A DNA stretch of 64,000 bases, from positions 1-64,000 of the forward strand of contig CAILJB010000114.1 of the NCBI GenBank assembly GCA_903834465.1. The letters are read 5' to 3'. Within the stretch, counting starts at the first letter, position 1; each line of letters opens with the position of its first letter. This DNA is from an uncultured Pseudomonadota bacterium (GTDB lineage Bacteria > Pseudomonadota > Gammaproteobacteria > Methylococcales > Methylomonadaceae). The notes below the pieces were generated by a model. It had not been told where the DNA came from and made no database searches. It saw nothing but the letters and a program-made list of their open reading frames with translations. Below, one piece after another: positions 54,501 to 63,999 of the stretch. The position numbers and the translations under genes are program-made.

Positions 54501-55680
54501 CAATCTTTTGAAGTTGAGTTACCGTCAACTGAGAAAGTTGTGTCGTCGTCAATCCGCTAAGTTGACTGGGCGTTAATTTGGTTATATCAATTTGTGTAAT
54601 ACTTAATGCGGTTGTTGCATCAGGTGATAAATAACTTTTATCTAACGCGCTAACTTGCTTTGCCGTTAATGCCGATGTTTGCACCGATGTTAATTCTTTA
54701 AGTTGTGCAGACGTTAGAGCTTTGATTTGTCCTGTAGTTAAACTACTAATATTATCAATAGTAAGTCCTTGTAACGCTGCCGTTGATAAGGCGGCAAGCA
54801 CGTCATTTTTTAACGCTGGAAGTTGTAAAGACGTTAATGCACTAACCTGTTGCGAGGAAAAATAAAGCGATTGATTGGATGTTAAATTTTTAATTTGCTT
54901 TGTCGTTAAAAATGACATTTGCGAGGATGTTAACGCTGTCACTTGCTCACTGGTTAATAATTCGACATGTAACCCAGTGATATTGTTTTTATTTAATGCA
55001 CTGATGACATTGGTCGCCAACGCCGGTGTGGCATCTGTAGATAATGCGGCAAATTGCGCTGAACTGAATACTTTAGTTTGAGATATGCTAAATCCAGCAA
55101 TTTGTTCACTGGTAAAAGCTGAAATTTGAGTAGTTGTTAATCCACTCATATTTTGAGATGTTAAACCTTTCAAGGCATTCAAATCAATTTCAGGAATATC
55201 TTCAACCGGTAACAATTTCACTTGTTCTGGTGCTAATGCCCGAATTTGTGACGCACTAAACTCGACAATTTGTTTAGGCGTTAATGTTGTAATTTGCTGT
55301 GGAGTTAAAAAACTAATTTGTAATGGTGTCAACCCCGCAATTTGTTCTGGCAATAATGCCGGAAAAATAGTCGATGGCAGTGATTTGAAATCGATTCCAG
55401 ATATTGTTTGCACAGAAAACGCATCAAGCATTTCACCACTCATCGTCCCCAGTTGCGCTGACGTAATGTTGCTCACTTGCGTTAAAGTCAGCATTGAAAT
55501 TTGCGTTGTTGTCAGCGCATCGAATTGAACGGTACTCAGTTTTTCAACGGGTAAACCAGATATAGCACGCAAACTAATCGCCGAAATGGATTCAACGGGA
55601 ACTTTATCAAATGGTAACGCCGCAACTTCTTTTGCGCTTAATACGAGCATTTGTTCAGTATTTGTGAAATCTATCGTCAT
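51556..55680 (-). CDS. Octad-repeat RTX surface protein C (largest)
   Basis: A 1374-residue paralogue of protein B. Residues 1 to about 1050 are some 130 octads. Then follow the shared junction (L-S-D-N-x-Y-S-x-L), a first RTX block (about 1087-1122), a beta-rich spacer of 80 residues (Thr/Ala/Gly), a second RTX block (about 1202-1237), and a C-terminus with an EF-hand-like loop D1344-A-D-G-T-G-T-F-N-S-V-D. No N-terminal signal. Within the octads, 49- and 53-residue segments are repeated almost identically at DNA level (53003-53567), showing recent expansion. The S-T-x-x-Q pattern resembles an N-capping box that would start a short helix every eight residues, so a regular solenoid is a plausible fold, but this is inference. 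No exporter genes flank it. Confidence 0.8.
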   Translation of the reverse strand: MTIDFTNTEQMLVLSAKEVAALPFDKVPVESISAISLRAISGLPVEKLSTVQFDALTTTQISMLTLTQVSNITSAQLGTMSGEMLDAFSVQTISGIDFKSLPSTIFPALLPEQIAGLTPLQISFLTPQQITTLTPKQIVEFSASQIRALAPEQVKLLPVEDIPEIDLNALKGLTSQNMSGLTTTQISAFTSEQIAGFSISQTKVFSSAQFAALSTDATPALATNVISALNKNNITGLHVELLTSEQVTALTSSQMSFLTTKQIKNLTSNQSLYFSSQQVSALTSLQLPALKNDVLAALSTAALQGLTIDNISSLTTGQIKALTSAQLKELTSVQTSALTAKQVSALDKSYLSPDATTALSITQIDITKLTPSQLSGLTTTQLSQLTVTQLQKIAPSSISNLNLQGLSNTQIAGLSTAQFSELLPQQIAALTPQQITKLTVSQLGALSSGDASVLQSMQIAAMTSKQIASLTTDALVALNPSVIPELKLAGLSANQIAVLLPSQFTQITAQQITQLTTNQVEAITPNQALYFSGGQIGAFKNSQLLVLNPADIAVISGEEINGFTAGQISHFSTSQIAALKPLQFSQFTPQKIAQLTTAQVQALTSDQISQFTTDQISALNSSQVAMLSSDVIQALTSTSLMAFNKNIIGLPIQLLSNQQVDSLTTTQIGFLTTSQVTALTTSQINILLPAQMQALSSAQFGVLNISQLTSGQIAALSPEQVTVLTTTQIASLTNALSTGQIQSLSSTQVEALNVSQLTSGQIAALSPEQVTVLTTTQIASLTNALSTGQIHALSSTQVEALNVSQLTSGQIDALSPEQFSTLTTTQITSLTSSQINALLPKQEQALSTTQVGVLDISQLTSGQIDALSPEQFSTLTTTQITSLTSSQINALLPEQVQMLSYTQVGALKISQLASFNTTDIAVLSADAIAGLNSKNIAGLTTTQLSVLTDKQLAKLDLTLLTPTQLASLPSVVSTAPTSTLSTTDIANLTISEFSALTSTAVSALTSQDMSLLDPIFLVPAFSTTQLQQLTLTQLDGFTSNQVSHMTEVQKKWLSDNSYSTLSSGTQGIQTSLTVDASANTTGINIVGGASNQTITGGSGNDTLTGGAGNDIMTGGAGADSFIVDSGVDTITDLNTNDVVKISAGATATITATGAWTATSASSNDGAASITTNGTGTINLTATTGSKGWSLTSTNTTGTMLIGSNFTDTIIGGAGNDTLNGGAGNDTLIGGTGNDTFVVSDNFIVGSVDRIIGTFNAGSADRISIVSPHVTITNIVDPMGESVDLASTILNGFVLNKLLNSVDGTAKGVAATATAPAKPNGAFTGTSVDAVIFTTTDNKTFIAVDADGTGTFNSVDYLIEITGSTVTSITSTTFI
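53003..53273 (-). repeat. Two identical 112-bp copies spaced by 159 bp in protein C
   Basis: 53003-53114 and 53162-53273 are base-for-base identical; the offset of 159 bp equals 53 codons, so the reading frame is kept. Confidence 0.95.
53274..53567 (-). repeat. 147-bp direct tandem duplication in protein C
   Basis: 53274-53420 and 53421-53567 are adjacent direct copies that differ at three positions by my count (144/147). The unit is 49 codons, keeping frame. Confidence 0.95.
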
Positions 55681-55728
55681 TTCGGCTTTCTCATCGAGAG
55701 GTCAAAGGGTTAAATTGAGAGATAAAAA

Positions 55729-56181
55729 CTAACTTTCAGTTTTACGCTTACTTTTAATTTCTTCAGCTCTTTGTTTTTGCGCGACTTTATCTAAAATACC
55801 ATTAACGTAACGATGACTGCCATCCGCACCAAAACATTTCGCCAAATTGATGGATTCGTTAATAATCACTTTATATGGCGTATCCGTGCAATGAATTAAC
55901 TCATACGTTCCTAAACGCAAAACCGCACGTTCTACAGGATCGACGGCATCCACAGCACGATCCACAAACTCACTCAGTAATTCATCAATGGCAATTAAAT
56001 CTTGTGGCACGCCATGAAAAAGTTCTGAAAAATAATTTTTCTGTACGTCATCAACGTTTTCGGCAAAAAACTGCTGATCAATAAAATATTGTTCAATTAA
56101 ATTCAAATTTTGACCGGTGACTTGCCATTGATACAAGGCTTGCACAGCCGCCTTGCGGGCGTTACTTTTTGGATTGCTCAT
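55729..56181 (-). CDS. nusB: Transcription antitermination protein NusB
   Basis: A 150-residue all-helical protein that binds boxA RNA with NusE (S10) during rRNA transcription. Family marks: A-R-K-A-A-V-Q-A-L-Y-Q-W at the N-terminus, D-x-V-E-R-A-V-L-R-L-G-x-Y-E-L, and V-I-I-N-E-S-I-N-L-A-K-C-F-G-x-x-x-x-H-R-Y-V-N-G-I-L-D. Its ATG overlaps the ribH stop (TAATG), the standard ribH-nusB pairing. Confidence 0.97.
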   Translation of the reverse strand: MSNPKSNARKAAVQALYQWQVTGQNLNLIEQYFIDQQFFAENVDDVQKNYFSELFHGVPQDLIAIDELLSEFVDRAVDAVDPVERAVLRLGTYELIHCTDTPYKVIINESINLAKCFGADGSHRYVNGILDKVAQKQRAEEIKSKRKTES

Positions 56182-56657
56182 TACAGTTCCAGATTTTTAA
56201 ATAAGCTAAACATTTCAATGGCAGATAATGCCGCTTCTGCGCCTTTATTTCCCGCTTTTGTGCCGGCACGTTCAATAGCTTGTTCGATACTGTCAACGGT
56301 TAAAACACCAAAGCTCACGGGAATATCATATTGCAACGAAACTTGCGCTAAGCCTTTTACGCATTCACCGGCAACATAATCAAAATGCGGTGTACCGCCA
56401 CGAATTACCGCGCCTAACGCAATAATGGCATCGTATTTTTTACTGGCGGCGATACGTTGCACCACTATTGGTAATTCAAATGCACCGGGAACTTTGACTA
56501 AATTTAAATCATCTTTATTTGCACCGTGACGCACAAGCGCGTCAATTGCACCGTTTTCGAGTTGTTCAACAATAAAGCTGTTGAAACGTGACGACACTAA
56601 ACAAAATTTGCCGCCTTGTGCGGAAAAATGACCTTCATACGTTTTGATTGTAGACAT
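56181..56657 (-). CDS. ribH: 6,7-dimethyl-8-ribityllumazine synthase
   Basis: Condenses 5-amino-6-ribitylaminouracil with dihydroxybutanone phosphate, the penultimate step of riboflavin synthesis. The 158-residue protein has the active-site blocks [26 protein letters not shown] and the catalytic-histidine region S-F-G-V-L-T. No other rib gene is in the window. No FMN riboswitch is visible in the 44 bases upstream. Confidence 0.97.
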   Translation of the reverse strand: MSTIKTYEGHFSAQGGKFCLVSSRFNSFIVEQLENGAIDALVRHGANKDDLNLVKVPGAFELPIVVQRIAASKKYDAIIALGAVIRGGTPHFDYVAGECVKGLAQVSLQYDIPVSFGVLTVDSIEQAIERAGTKAGNKGAEAALSAIEMFSLFKNLEL

Positions 56658-56701
56658 AATGTTTTCTCTGTTTGAATTTAAAGTTAAAAAATGGTTAAAA
56701 A

Positions 56702-59533
56702 TCAGCGTGTAATCACAAATCGCACGGCATCCAAACGTAATTGCGCGATTTGGATATTTTCATGAATCAAGAGTGTTTTATCTTTTAAATCTTCGATTTC
56801 ATCACTTTTGATACTTAGATTGACGTTTTGTAAACGTACCAATCGTTTAATTTCAGCGGATAACGATTCCAACATAATTGCAGTCGCGCTTTCACAAATC
56901 GCGTCTTTTTGGATTTGTGCTTGTTGCTCGGCAAACGCCAAAAGTCTCAAAATCAACGCGCGTTGTTTGCTTAAAAATACTGTAATCGCATGTTTATCAA
57001 ACGGCGCACCGCTATCGATTAAACTTTCATGCGTGAATTCGTCGGTGACATCTTTTTGCAATTGATTGATTAGCACGCGAATAGGTGTGTGCGGTAAAAA
57101 ACGGCTAATTTGCAATTCTGCCGGCGCACTGTGTTCGACAACAAATAAACATTCGAGTAAAAACTGCCCTGCTTTCAAATCAGGATGTTTAACGGTGCTT
57201 AATGTGGCATTACCCGTTTCGCTAGACAAAACCATATCCATCGCCGCCGTTACTAACGGATGCTCCCATGTTAAAAATTGTAATTCTTCACGCGCCAAGG
57301 CTTGAGCGCGACTAACTGTCACCGTCAAATCATCTTCATGGCTTAAATACGGGAACGTTTCACAACGTAAATGTTCGCTAGGCGTGAGAGTATGTGTATT
57401 GTCGGAAATTTCCTCCGTATCCACGCCGTAACATTCAAACACCGATTCCATATAATCCCAAAGCGTGTTGTCGTTTTCATAAGCCGATAATTCGGCAATG
57501 AATTCGTCCGCCACTTCTTTACGGCATGAATTAAGTTCTAAAAGTTGGTCACGCCCATGATGCAATTGCGCTTCAACTTCGAGGCTTAATGTGCTAGTTT
57601 TTTCAATAAACGCACTAATTTCAGTTGCATCATTGCTGTTTAAAAGTATTTGTAATTCGTCATGCAACGTATCGGCGACTTGTTGTGCGGCGGAATTATT
57701 GGCGCGAAACGCATTCAAGCCTTCGTCATACCAGTGATATAAAATCGCCTGTTCGGTATTTTCTAAATAAGGGACGTGAATTTGAATAACGTGTTTTTGT
57801 CCAATTCGGTCTAATCGCCCGATACGTTGTTGCAACAAATCGGGATTCATCGGTAAATCCCACAAAATCAAATGTTGTAAAAATTGAAAATTCCGCCCTT
57901 CACTGCCAATTTCTGAGCAAATCAATAAGCGTGCGCTACTTTCAATATCGGCAAAATACGCCGCTGCACGGTCACGTTCGATAATGGTCATGTGTTCATG
58001 AAACACTGCTGCCGCAATGCCCGCACGCATTTTTAACGTTTCTTCCAAATCGATTGCTGTTTGCGCGTGTTTACAAATCAGCAACGCTTTTTGTCCAGCA
58101 AGTTGTTTAACTTTTTCTACCAGCCACAAATAACGCGCATCGTGCTGTAAATCGGTTTCGTTACTGTTTCCAATTAACGGATAACCGTAATATTCACGTT
58201 GTGGAAAACCTTGCACTGTTTGGCGCGAATTACGGAATAAAATACGTCCTGTGCCATGATGGTCAAGCAAAATATTGATTAACGTTTTACGCGCGGCAGC
58301 CGATTTTTCCTCGTCGTTTAAATTTTGCAAGGTTTTTGAAACATTATCCTCTTTTAATAATGTCGCTAAGGCTTGTTGTTCCTCGGCGGTCAATGGTTTA
58401 TCTGCAAGTAAGGATTTTGCCGCATTGGCAACCGGTTCAAACGATTTTTCTTCTTCTAAAAATGCCGCGAAACTGTAAAACCGGTCTGGGTCTAACAAAC
58501 GTAAACGGGCAAAATGACTTTCTTTCCCTAATTGTTCAGGCGTGGCGGTGAGTAAAATTAAACTTGGTGAAATTTGCGCGAGCTGTTCGACAAACAAATA
58601 ATCGGCACTTGGCGCGTATTCGCTCCATTCCAAATGGTGCGCCTCATCAACAATTACCATATCCCAACCAGCATCTAAGGCTTGCTCTTGACGTTCTGGA
58701 TAATGCGAGAAAAACGATTGGCTGCACAATACCAATTGTTCGGACAAAAATGGATTTGCTTGATTGTATAAATCGACTTCTTCATCGTCAAAACCGTCAT
58801 CACCCAATTCACTCAAACAACGCATTTCGTCAAAAATACTGAAGCGTAAATTGAAACGACGTAGCATTTCGACCAGCCATTGATGTAGCAAACTTTCCGG
58901 TACGATAATCAAAATGCGTTTGCTCAACCCGTTACAGACGCGATGATGCACAATCAAACCGGCTTCGATGGTTTTCCCTAAACCCACTTCGTCAGCGAGC
59001 ATAATGCGTGGTGCGGCACGATTTGCTGCTTCGTGGGCGATAAAAATTTGATGTGGAATTAACGCCGCGCGACCGCCTAATAATCCTTTTACCGGCGATT
59101 GCGCGTGTTGTTGCAAGCGTTGCCATGTTTCGTAACGCAACGAAAACCACGCATTCGGGTCAGTTTGTCCAGTAAACAAACGGTCTTGCGGTTTATTAAA
59201 TTGGCTGTGATGGTTGAGTTCCATCTCTTCGAGTTCGACCGTTTCGCCGTCTTCGTTTTTGCAAATATATGTCAAAATCCCTTCGTTTTCGACCACGCTT
59301 AGAACGGTTAATTTTTCTTCATCTATCGATTCAATACTGTCGCCAACTGAAAATCGGACGCGCGTCAATGGCGCGTTATCGACGGCATAAACGCGCTTCT
59401 CGTCACACGCTAAAAATAGCACGCTGACTCGATTAAAACTAATTTCAAGAATAAGTCCTAAGCCTAATTCGGATTCGGTGTTGCTAATCCAGCGTTGACC
59501 TGCGGTGAAATTTTCCATTGATGATTGCGCCAT
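56702..59533 (-). CDS. rapA: RNA polymerase-associated protein RapA
   Basis: A SWI2/SNF2 ATPase that binds core RNA polymerase and helps it recycle. The 943-residue protein has the RapA N-terminal Tudor-like part ([15 protein letters not shown]), Walker [22 protein letters not shown], and the C-terminal helicase domain with [11 protein letters not shown], then the RapA C-terminal region. Length is close to that of E. coli RapA (968). It is monocistronic or nearly so; a TATAAT lies upstream. Confidence 0.95.
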   Translation of the reverse strand: MAQSSMENFTAGQRWISNTESELGLGLILEISFNRVSVLFLACDEKRVYAVDNAPLTRVRFSVGDSIESIDEEKLTVLSVVENEGILTYICKNEDGETVELEEMELNHHSQFNKPQDRLFTGQTDPNAWFSLRYETWQRLQQHAQSPVKGLLGGRAALIPHQIFIAHEAANRAAPRIMLADEVGLGKTIEAGLIVHHRVCNGLSKRILIIVPESLLHQWLVEMLRRFNLRFSIFDEMRCLSELGDDGFDDEEVDLYNQANPFLSEQLVLCSQSFFSHYPERQEQALDAGWDMVIVDEAHHLEWSEYAPSADYLFVEQLAQISPSLILLTATPEQLGKESHFARLRLLDPDRFYSFAAFLEEEKSFEPVANAAKSLLADKPLTAEEQQALATLLKEDNVSKTLQNLNDEEKSAAARKTLINILLDHHGTGRILFRNSRQTVQGFPQREYYGYPLIGNSNETDLQHDARYLWLVEKVKQLAGQKALLICKHAQTAIDLEETLKMRAGIAAAVFHEHMTIIERDRAAAYFADIESSARLLICSEIGSEGRNFQFLQHLILWDLPMNPDLLQQRIGRLDRIGQKHVIQIHVPYLENTEQAILYHWYDEGLNAFRANNSAAQQVADTLHDELQILLNSNDATEISAFIEKTSTLSLEVEAQLHHGRDQLLELNSCRKEVADEFIAELSAYENDNTLWDYMESVFECYGVDTEEISDNTHTLTPSEHLRCETFPYLSHEDDLTVTVSRAQALAREELQFLTWEHPLVTAAMDMVLSSETGNATLSTVKHPDLKAGQFLLECLFVVEHSAPAELQISRFLPHTPIRVLINQLQKDVTDEFTHESLIDSGAPFDKHAITVFLSKQRALILRLLAFAEQQAQIQKDAICESATAIMLESLSAEIKRLVRLQNVNLSIKSDEIEDLKDKTLLIHENIQIAQLRLDAVRFVITR

Positions 59534-59565
59534 GAAGAGTATGATTCGAGTGTAATTTAGTGGGT

Positions 59566-59571
59566 ATTATA
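59566..59571 (-). promoter_or_regulatory. Possible rapA promoter -10 element
   Basis: A perfect TATAAT on the minus strand, 32 bases upstream of the rapA ATG. TTGTCA lies upstream but at 21 bases spacing, too far, so only the -10 is offered. Confidence 0.35.
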
Positions 59572-59615
59572 AGCTGTAAAGACGATTTGTTTTGACAAAA
59601 TAAACAAGGTTGGTT

Positions 59616-60017
59616 ATGAAAAGGTTAGTTGCTGTTTTTTACTTTGCCATTGTTGCATTAGGTTATGTTGCCAGCGCGAGTGCAGAGGGTCGTTATGCTT
59701 ATGAATATTACAGTGAGGACGACCGAGATCGTCATATTCCTCATGGTAACGGTCGTAATGATTGGTATGAAAGCGAGGATCGTGAGCAACGTTTTTATGC
59801 ACCGCCACGTTATCAACAACAGCTGCCCATTCAAATTTATCTGCCACCGAATCCGAATTTTTATCCAAAAGATTATTCACAAAACTATTTGCGTAATCCG
59901 CCTAATCCACAAACTCGCTACAACAATCAGTGGCGTGAGCGACGACGCGAACTTGAACGTATGCCGCAATCACCATATTTTGAAAATCAATTCGACCGTG
60001 ATGATACGCATTGGTAG
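59616..60017 (+). CDS. Small exported Tyr/Arg/Pro-rich protein of unknown function
   Basis: A 133-residue protein from ATG 59616. Signal peptide about 1-23 (K-R-L-V-A-V-F-Y-F-A-I-V-A-L, cleavage after A-S-A). The mature part is rich in Tyr, Arg, Asp, Asn and Pro (P-P-R-Y-Q-Q-Q, L-P-P-N-P-N-F-Y-P) and looks disordered. I do not recognise the family. It diverges from rapA and meets the flavoprotein gene tail to tail, four bases apart. Confidence 0.65.
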   Translation: MKRLVAVFYFAIVALGYVASASAEGRYAYEYYSEDDRDRHIPHGNGRNDWYESEDREQRFYAPPRYQQQLPIQIYLPPNPNFYPKDYSQNYLRNPPNPQTRYNNQWRERRRELERMPQSPYFENQFDRDDTHW

Positions 60018-60021
60018 CTGG

Positions 60022-61233
60022 TTAATTTTTTAATGCGGCTAACGCGCCCAATCCTGCGGCACGTCCGGTAGCTAAACACGCGGTAAGCAAATAACCGCCC
60101 GTTGGGGCTTCCCAATCGAGCATTTCGCCGGCACAAAAAATGTTTTTCAATTTTTTAAAACCTAAATCCGCCGTCAATTCGTCAAAACTTACGCCACCGG
60201 CACTACTAATCGCTTCATCAATCGGACGAGGGGCAAGTAATGTCAACGGTAAGGCTTTCAATATTTTCGCTACTAAATCGGGCGAGGTTAATTCATCAGG
60301 CAACAACACTTCACGCACTAGACCGGCTTTAACGCCTTCTAATCCTAATTGTTTGCGCCAAAACTGCGCGGTCGATAATTTGCCTCGCGCTTTACTTAAT
60401 TTAGCCGATAATTCAGCGACAGTTTTATCGGGAAATAAATCGAAATGAATGATTACGTTTCCATTCGTAGAAATTTCGTCTCGAAGCAATGCCGATGCCG
60501 CGTAAATCAAACCGCCTTCAATTCCATATTCGGTCAACATCACGTCGCCTTTTTGCCGAAAATTGCCGAAATGTAAACACACATTTTTCAACGGTTGACC
60601 GGCAAAACGGTCTTGAAAATATTCGCACCATGCCACGTTAAAACCACAATTTGATGGTTGCAATGTTTCAACTTTCACGCCATTTTCACGCAAAATTGTT
60701 ACCCATTCGCCCGTCGAACCTAATCGTGTCCAACTGCCACCGCCTAACGCTAAAATCACGGCATCTGCCGAAATGATTTGTTCACCGTTTGGCGTATCAA
60801 AAATCAATTGGTGGGCATCATTATTTTTCCAGCCCAGCCAACGATGTCGCATGGCAAACTGCACGCCATGTGAACGTAATCGATGCAACCACGCGCGTAA
60901 CAACGGGGCAGCTTTCATTTCTTTCGGAAAAATTCGTCCTGACGAACCGACAAACGTTTCAATGCCTAATTCGTTTAACCACGCGCGTAAATCTGTCGGC
61001 GTAAACGCATTCAAATAAAGCGCAAGATTGTTTTGCCGCGTGCCGTAACGCGTAACAAAAGTATCAAATGGTTCGGCGTGCGAAATATTCATGCCGCCTT
61101 TTCCGGCCATTAAAAATTTGCGTCCTGCTGAAGACATCGCGTCATAAACCGTGACGCGAATATTTGCCTGACTAAGTATTTCTGCCGCCATTAAACCTGC
61201 CGGCCCTGCGCCAATAATTGCGACTGTGTGCAT
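60022..61233 (-). CDS. HI0933/TIGR03862-type FAD-dependent flavoprotein
   Basis: A 403-residue flavoprotein of the HI0933/YhiN/BaiN group. The FAD-binding G-A-G-P-A-G-L-M-A-A-E lies near the N-terminus, followed by the G-K-G-G-M-N-I-S-H signature, and the C-terminal G-E-M-L-D-W-E-A-P-T-G-G-Y-L-L-T-A-C closes the FAD site. The family is widely conserved; a related enzyme (BaiN) reduces bile acid intermediates, but the physiological substrate in proteobacteria is unknown. Stands alone between convergent and divergent neighbours. Confidence 0.92.
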   Translation of the reverse strand: MHTVAIIGAGPAGLMAAEILSQANIRVTVYDAMSSAGRKFLMAGKGGMNISHAEPFDTFVTRYGTRQNNLALYLNAFTPTDLRAWLNELGIETFVGSSGRIFPKEMKAAPLLRAWLHRLRSHGVQFAMRHRWLGWKNNDAHQLIFDTPNGEQIISADAVILALGGGSWTRLGSTGEWVTILRENGVKVETLQPSNCGFNVAWCEYFQDRFAGQPLKNVCLHFGNFRQKGDVMLTEYGIEGGLIYAASALLRDEISTNGNVIIHFDLFPDKTVAELSAKLSKARGKLSTAQFWRKQLGLEGVKAGLVREVLLPDELTSPDLVAKILKALPLTLLAPRPIDEAISSAGGVSFDELTADLGFKKLKNIFCAGEMLDWEAPTGGYLLTACLATGRAAGLGALAALKN

Positions 61234-61360
61234 AAATTCGAGCGTTTCAAAATTAAAAATACGTTGAAAAATAAATCGTTGCGCCGTTTAAAGCACAAGC
61301 GTAAACGAGCCTTGTGTTATATTACGCGCAACCATTTTATTTTTATTACAGAGATTTTAC

Positions 61361-62662
61361 ATGAGTTTTCAAAAACTCGGATTAAGTTCCGAATTGCTTA
61401 AAGCCATCAGCGAACAAGGTTACACCACGCCAACTCCCGTACAACAACAAGCCATTCCCCACATTCTTGCCGGTAAAGACGTATTAGCGGGCGCACAAAC
61501 CGGCACAGGTAAAACGGCGGGCTTTACGTTACCGCTGTTGCAACGGTTGATGGAAAATCACGATCCTCACCAAAAACCACGGCGCATTCGGGCGTTGATT
61601 TTGGTGCCGACCCGCGAATTGGCAGCACAAGTGTTAGAAAGCATCCAAACTTACGGTAAACATTTGCCATTGACTGCCGAAGTGATTGTGGGTGGTGCGA
61701 GTATCAATATGCAAATTCGTCAATTGCATCGTGGTTGTGACATCGTCGTGGCGACAACAGGACGGTTATGCGACCACATGCACGAGCGTCAAATCAATTT
61801 GAGTAGTGTCGAAATGTTGGTTCTCGACGAAGCCGATAGAATGCTAGACATGGGTTTTCTGCCAGACATTAAACGCATCATGGGAAATTTGCCTAAACAA
61901 CGCCAAAGTTTACTATTTTCTGCCACCTATTCTGCGTCGATTAAAGCCCTCGCTTCGCAATTATTGCAAAATCCCGTTGCCGTTGAAGTCGCCAAACCTA
62001 ATATTACCTCCGAAAATGTTTCAGAATTGGTTTATGGCATTGCCAAAGAAAATAAACGCGCTCTGCTCTCGTATTTGATTGGCAGCAATAATTGGCAGCA
62101 AGTATTGGTTTTCGTGCGTACCAAACATGGCGCAGATCGATTAGAAAAACAATTAACAACAGATGGCATTCGTAGCGCGGCGTTACACGGTGATAAAACC
62201 CAAGGCGCACGCACTAAAGCGTTAGATTTTTTCAAAAATGGCAAAGTGTCTGTGTTAGTAGCAACCGATATTGCGGCGCGTGGTTTAGATATTGATGATT
62301 TGCCACACGTTGTGAACTATGATTTGCCGCAAGTTCCTGAAGATTACATTCATCGCATTGGACGTACTGGACGTGCGGGTTCGAGCGGTGCGGCGATTTC
62401 GCTTGTATCACCGGAAGAAGCACATTTGTTGCTTGAAATTGAAAAACTATTAAAACGCCATTTACCGCAAGTTGCTGATACCGGCTACGAACCCGTTTCG
62501 TTGAAAGTTATCGACGCACCAAAAAAAGCGGCTCCCAATAAAACAACCGGTAAAAAAGATTTTCGCCATTCTAAACCGGCTGAAAAGAAAGAGTATGTGA
62601 CGAGAAATCAAGCACCTGGTTCTAAACCTAAAGCGCAAGGTTCACGCGCTAGAAGTCGCTAA
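61361..62662 (+). CDS. rhlE: DEAD-box ATP-dependent RNA helicase RhlE
   Basis: A 433-residue RNA helicase acting in ribosome assembly and RNA decay. All motifs are present: Q-motif (F-x-x-L-G-L, T-P-T-P-V-Q-Q), [21 protein letters not shown], and H-R-I-G-R-T-G-R. The C-terminal 60 residues are Lys/Pro-rich and basic, as in RhlE, and would add RNA affinity. Confidence 0.94.
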   Translation: MSFQKLGLSSELLKAISEQGYTTPTPVQQQAIPHILAGKDVLAGAQTGTGKTAGFTLPLLQRLMENHDPHQKPRRIRALILVPTRELAAQVLESIQTYGKHLPLTAEVIVGGASINMQIRQLHRGCDIVVATTGRLCDHMHERQINLSSVEMLVLDEADRMLDMGFLPDIKRIMGNLPKQRQSLLFSATYSASIKALASQLLQNPVAVEVAKPNITSENVSELVYGIAKENKRALLSYLIGSNNWQQVLVFVRTKHGADRLEKQLTTDGIRSAALHGDKTQGARTKALDFFKNGKVSVLVATDIAARGLDIDDLPHVVNYDLPQVPEDYIHRIGRTGRAGSSGAAISLVSPEEAHLLLEIEKLLKRHLPQVADTGYEPVSLKVIDAPKKAAPNKTTGKKDFRHSKPAEKKEYVTRNQAPGSKPKAQGSRARSR

Positions 62663-62804
62663 ATAAAATAAAACAAGGCTAATCAGGCAACGGCGCAGTC
62701 TGGAGTTGTAAATCATCCAACGCTGTGCTGTATCTTATTTAGTAAATTTGTTAAACGAAAATTATAAACCTCATCATGATAGGCAACAAATAAGCAGGTG
62801 AAAG

Positions 62805-63665
62805 ATGACTCAAAACAACGAACTCTCTTCAGCATGGCAAGAATGGATTATCAGTAATTCACAACGTGGTTGCTCGGTGAAATCAATGATTGAAGCAATG
62901 GTTAATGCTCAATTCGAGGCGACTTTTGCCAAACAATGTATTGAAAAATTCATGGCTATTGATATAGCCAGCTTACCAACGACGAAAACGGATGAACCTT
63001 ATCGTTACGAACCTAGCCGAATTGCATCGGGTAATACAATTGCGCTAGCAGATAAATCTGTTCATGTTGCGTTGCGTCTGAGCCACCCTGAGGTTGTCCT
63101 ATTTAATCATTTTATGAGTGATGATGAGTGCGACGCACTGATTGCTCTGGCAAAAGATAAAACGTTATCCCCCTCAACCGTTGTTGATTCAACATCAGGA
63201 AAGGGCGAAGTAATTACAGCCCGAAGCAGTGAAGGCACTTATTTTCAACGTGGTGAAAACACACTCGTTCAATCTTTAGAACGTCGTATTTCACAGTTAA
63301 TGAATTTCCCCATCGAAAATGGTGAGGGTATTCAAGTGCTACATTACCTTCCTGGCGCAGAGTATCGCCCGCATTTTGATTACTTTCCTAAACACGACGC
63401 AGGCAGCGCAAGGCATTTAAATTTAGGCGGTCAGCGCATTGCAACACTGGTCATGTATTTGAATGATGTCGAAAACGGCGGTGAAACATTTTTTCCAGAG
63501 GCGAATTTAAGTGTCACGCCCAAAAAAGGCTCAGCCGTGTATTTTTCGTATTTTAATTCGTTAGGTCAAACCGATAGCGCGACGTTGCATGCGGGTAATC
63601 CCGTATTAGCGGGAGAAAAATGGATTGCAACAAAATGGGTTCGACAAACTAAATATGGGTCATAA
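62805..63665 (+). CDS. 2-oxoglutarate/Fe(II) dioxygenase, prolyl 4-hydroxylase-like
   Basis: A 286-residue protein whose C-terminal half (about 95-280) is a P4Hc domain. Iron ligands are H190-x-D192 and H262, and K272 is the likely 2-oxoglutarate-binding lysine; Y-L-N-D-V-x-x-G-G-E-T-F-F-P matches bacterial prolyl hydroxylases. The N-terminal 90 residues are helical and unassigned. AGGTGAAAG gives a good ribosome-binding site. Bacterial homologues can hydroxylate proline in EF-Tu or other proteins; the substrate here is unknown. Confidence 0.9.
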   Translation: MTQNNELSSAWQEWIISNSQRGCSVKSMIEAMVNAQFEATFAKQCIEKFMAIDIASLPTTKTDEPYRYEPSRIASGNTIALADKSVHVALRLSHPEVVLFNHFMSDDECDALIALAKDKTLSPSTVVDSTSGKGEVITARSSEGTYFQRGENTLVQSLERRISQLMNFPIENGEGIQVLHYLPGAEYRPHFDYFPKHDAGSARHLNLGGQRIATLVMYLNDVENGGETFFPEANLSVTPKKGSAVYFSYFNSLGQTDSATLHAGNPVLAGEKWIATKWVRQTKYGS

Positions 63666-63670
63666 AAGTC

Positions 63671-63704
63671 AAAAGGTTCAAGTCGATTTTGGCTTGAATC
63701 TTTT
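63671..63704 (+). terminator. Terminator after the dioxygenase gene
   Basis: An 8-bp stem (GGTTCAAG with CTTGAATC, one G-T pair) flanked by AAAA and TTTT, between convergent genes. Confidence 0.7.
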
Positions 63705-63714
63705 CACTTAATTT

Positions 63715-63999
63715 TTATTCCTGCACCAAAATCCAAGGTTTGACCACCACCGCCCAAAGCTCGACATCGGTTTCAAACCAGCGCAACGCCTGTTCATCGG
63801 AAACTAACGCCACCTGTTTATTGTCTAACCATTCTTGAACGTGCGCCTTATTATCAATCGAAAATTGGTAAGCCACATCAACCAAATCCAAATCGCTCGA
63901 CACCCAAACCGCTTCGCCTTTCGCAAAAAAGCGTTGCAGTTCTGACCAATGAATTTTCGCGGTTTCTAAATTTACTTTTTCTTTGTTTAAATCGTTCAT
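63715..63999 (-). CDS. DUF2288 family protein
   Basis: A 94-residue acidic protein with no membrane segment. The order W-S-E-L-Q-R-F-F-A-K-G, V-S-x-x-L-D-L-V-D-V-A, and W-F-x-x-x-x-x-L-W-A-V-V-V-x-P-W-V/I-L-V-Q matches DUF2288. No function is established. It is complete, with ATG one base from the window edge, though a longer upstream start outside the window cannot be excluded. Confidence 0.85.
   Translation of the reverse strand: MNDLNKEKVNLETAKIHWSELQRFFAKGEAVWVSSDLDLVDVAYQFSIDNKAHVQEWLDNKQVALVSDEQALRWFETDVELWAVVVKPWILVQE

Larger units (their letters stand above)
52531..55680 (-). repeat. Octapeptide-coding repeat array in protein C
   Basis: About 130 in-frame 24-base units, mostly diverged, encoding L-T/S-x-x-Q-I/V-x-x. 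Irregular shorter units (for example Q-L-T-S-G) occur within the duplicated 49-residue segments. Confidence 0.85.

Noticed and set aside
49912-55680. Regular 24-base repeats that could suggest a CRISPR array or satellite
   Set aside because: The units are degenerate, contiguous without spacers, and keep one open reading frame, so they are coding repeats.
39752-55680. Octad genes as part of an integrated mobile element
   Set aside because: No integrase, transposase, tRNA-end duplication or flanking direct repeats were seen; ubiD and nusB-ribH flank or interrupt the region normally.
56658-56701. FMN riboswitch ahead of ribH
   Set aside because: Only 44 bases separate ribH from rapA, too short for the aptamer, and no RFN-conserved motifs were seen.
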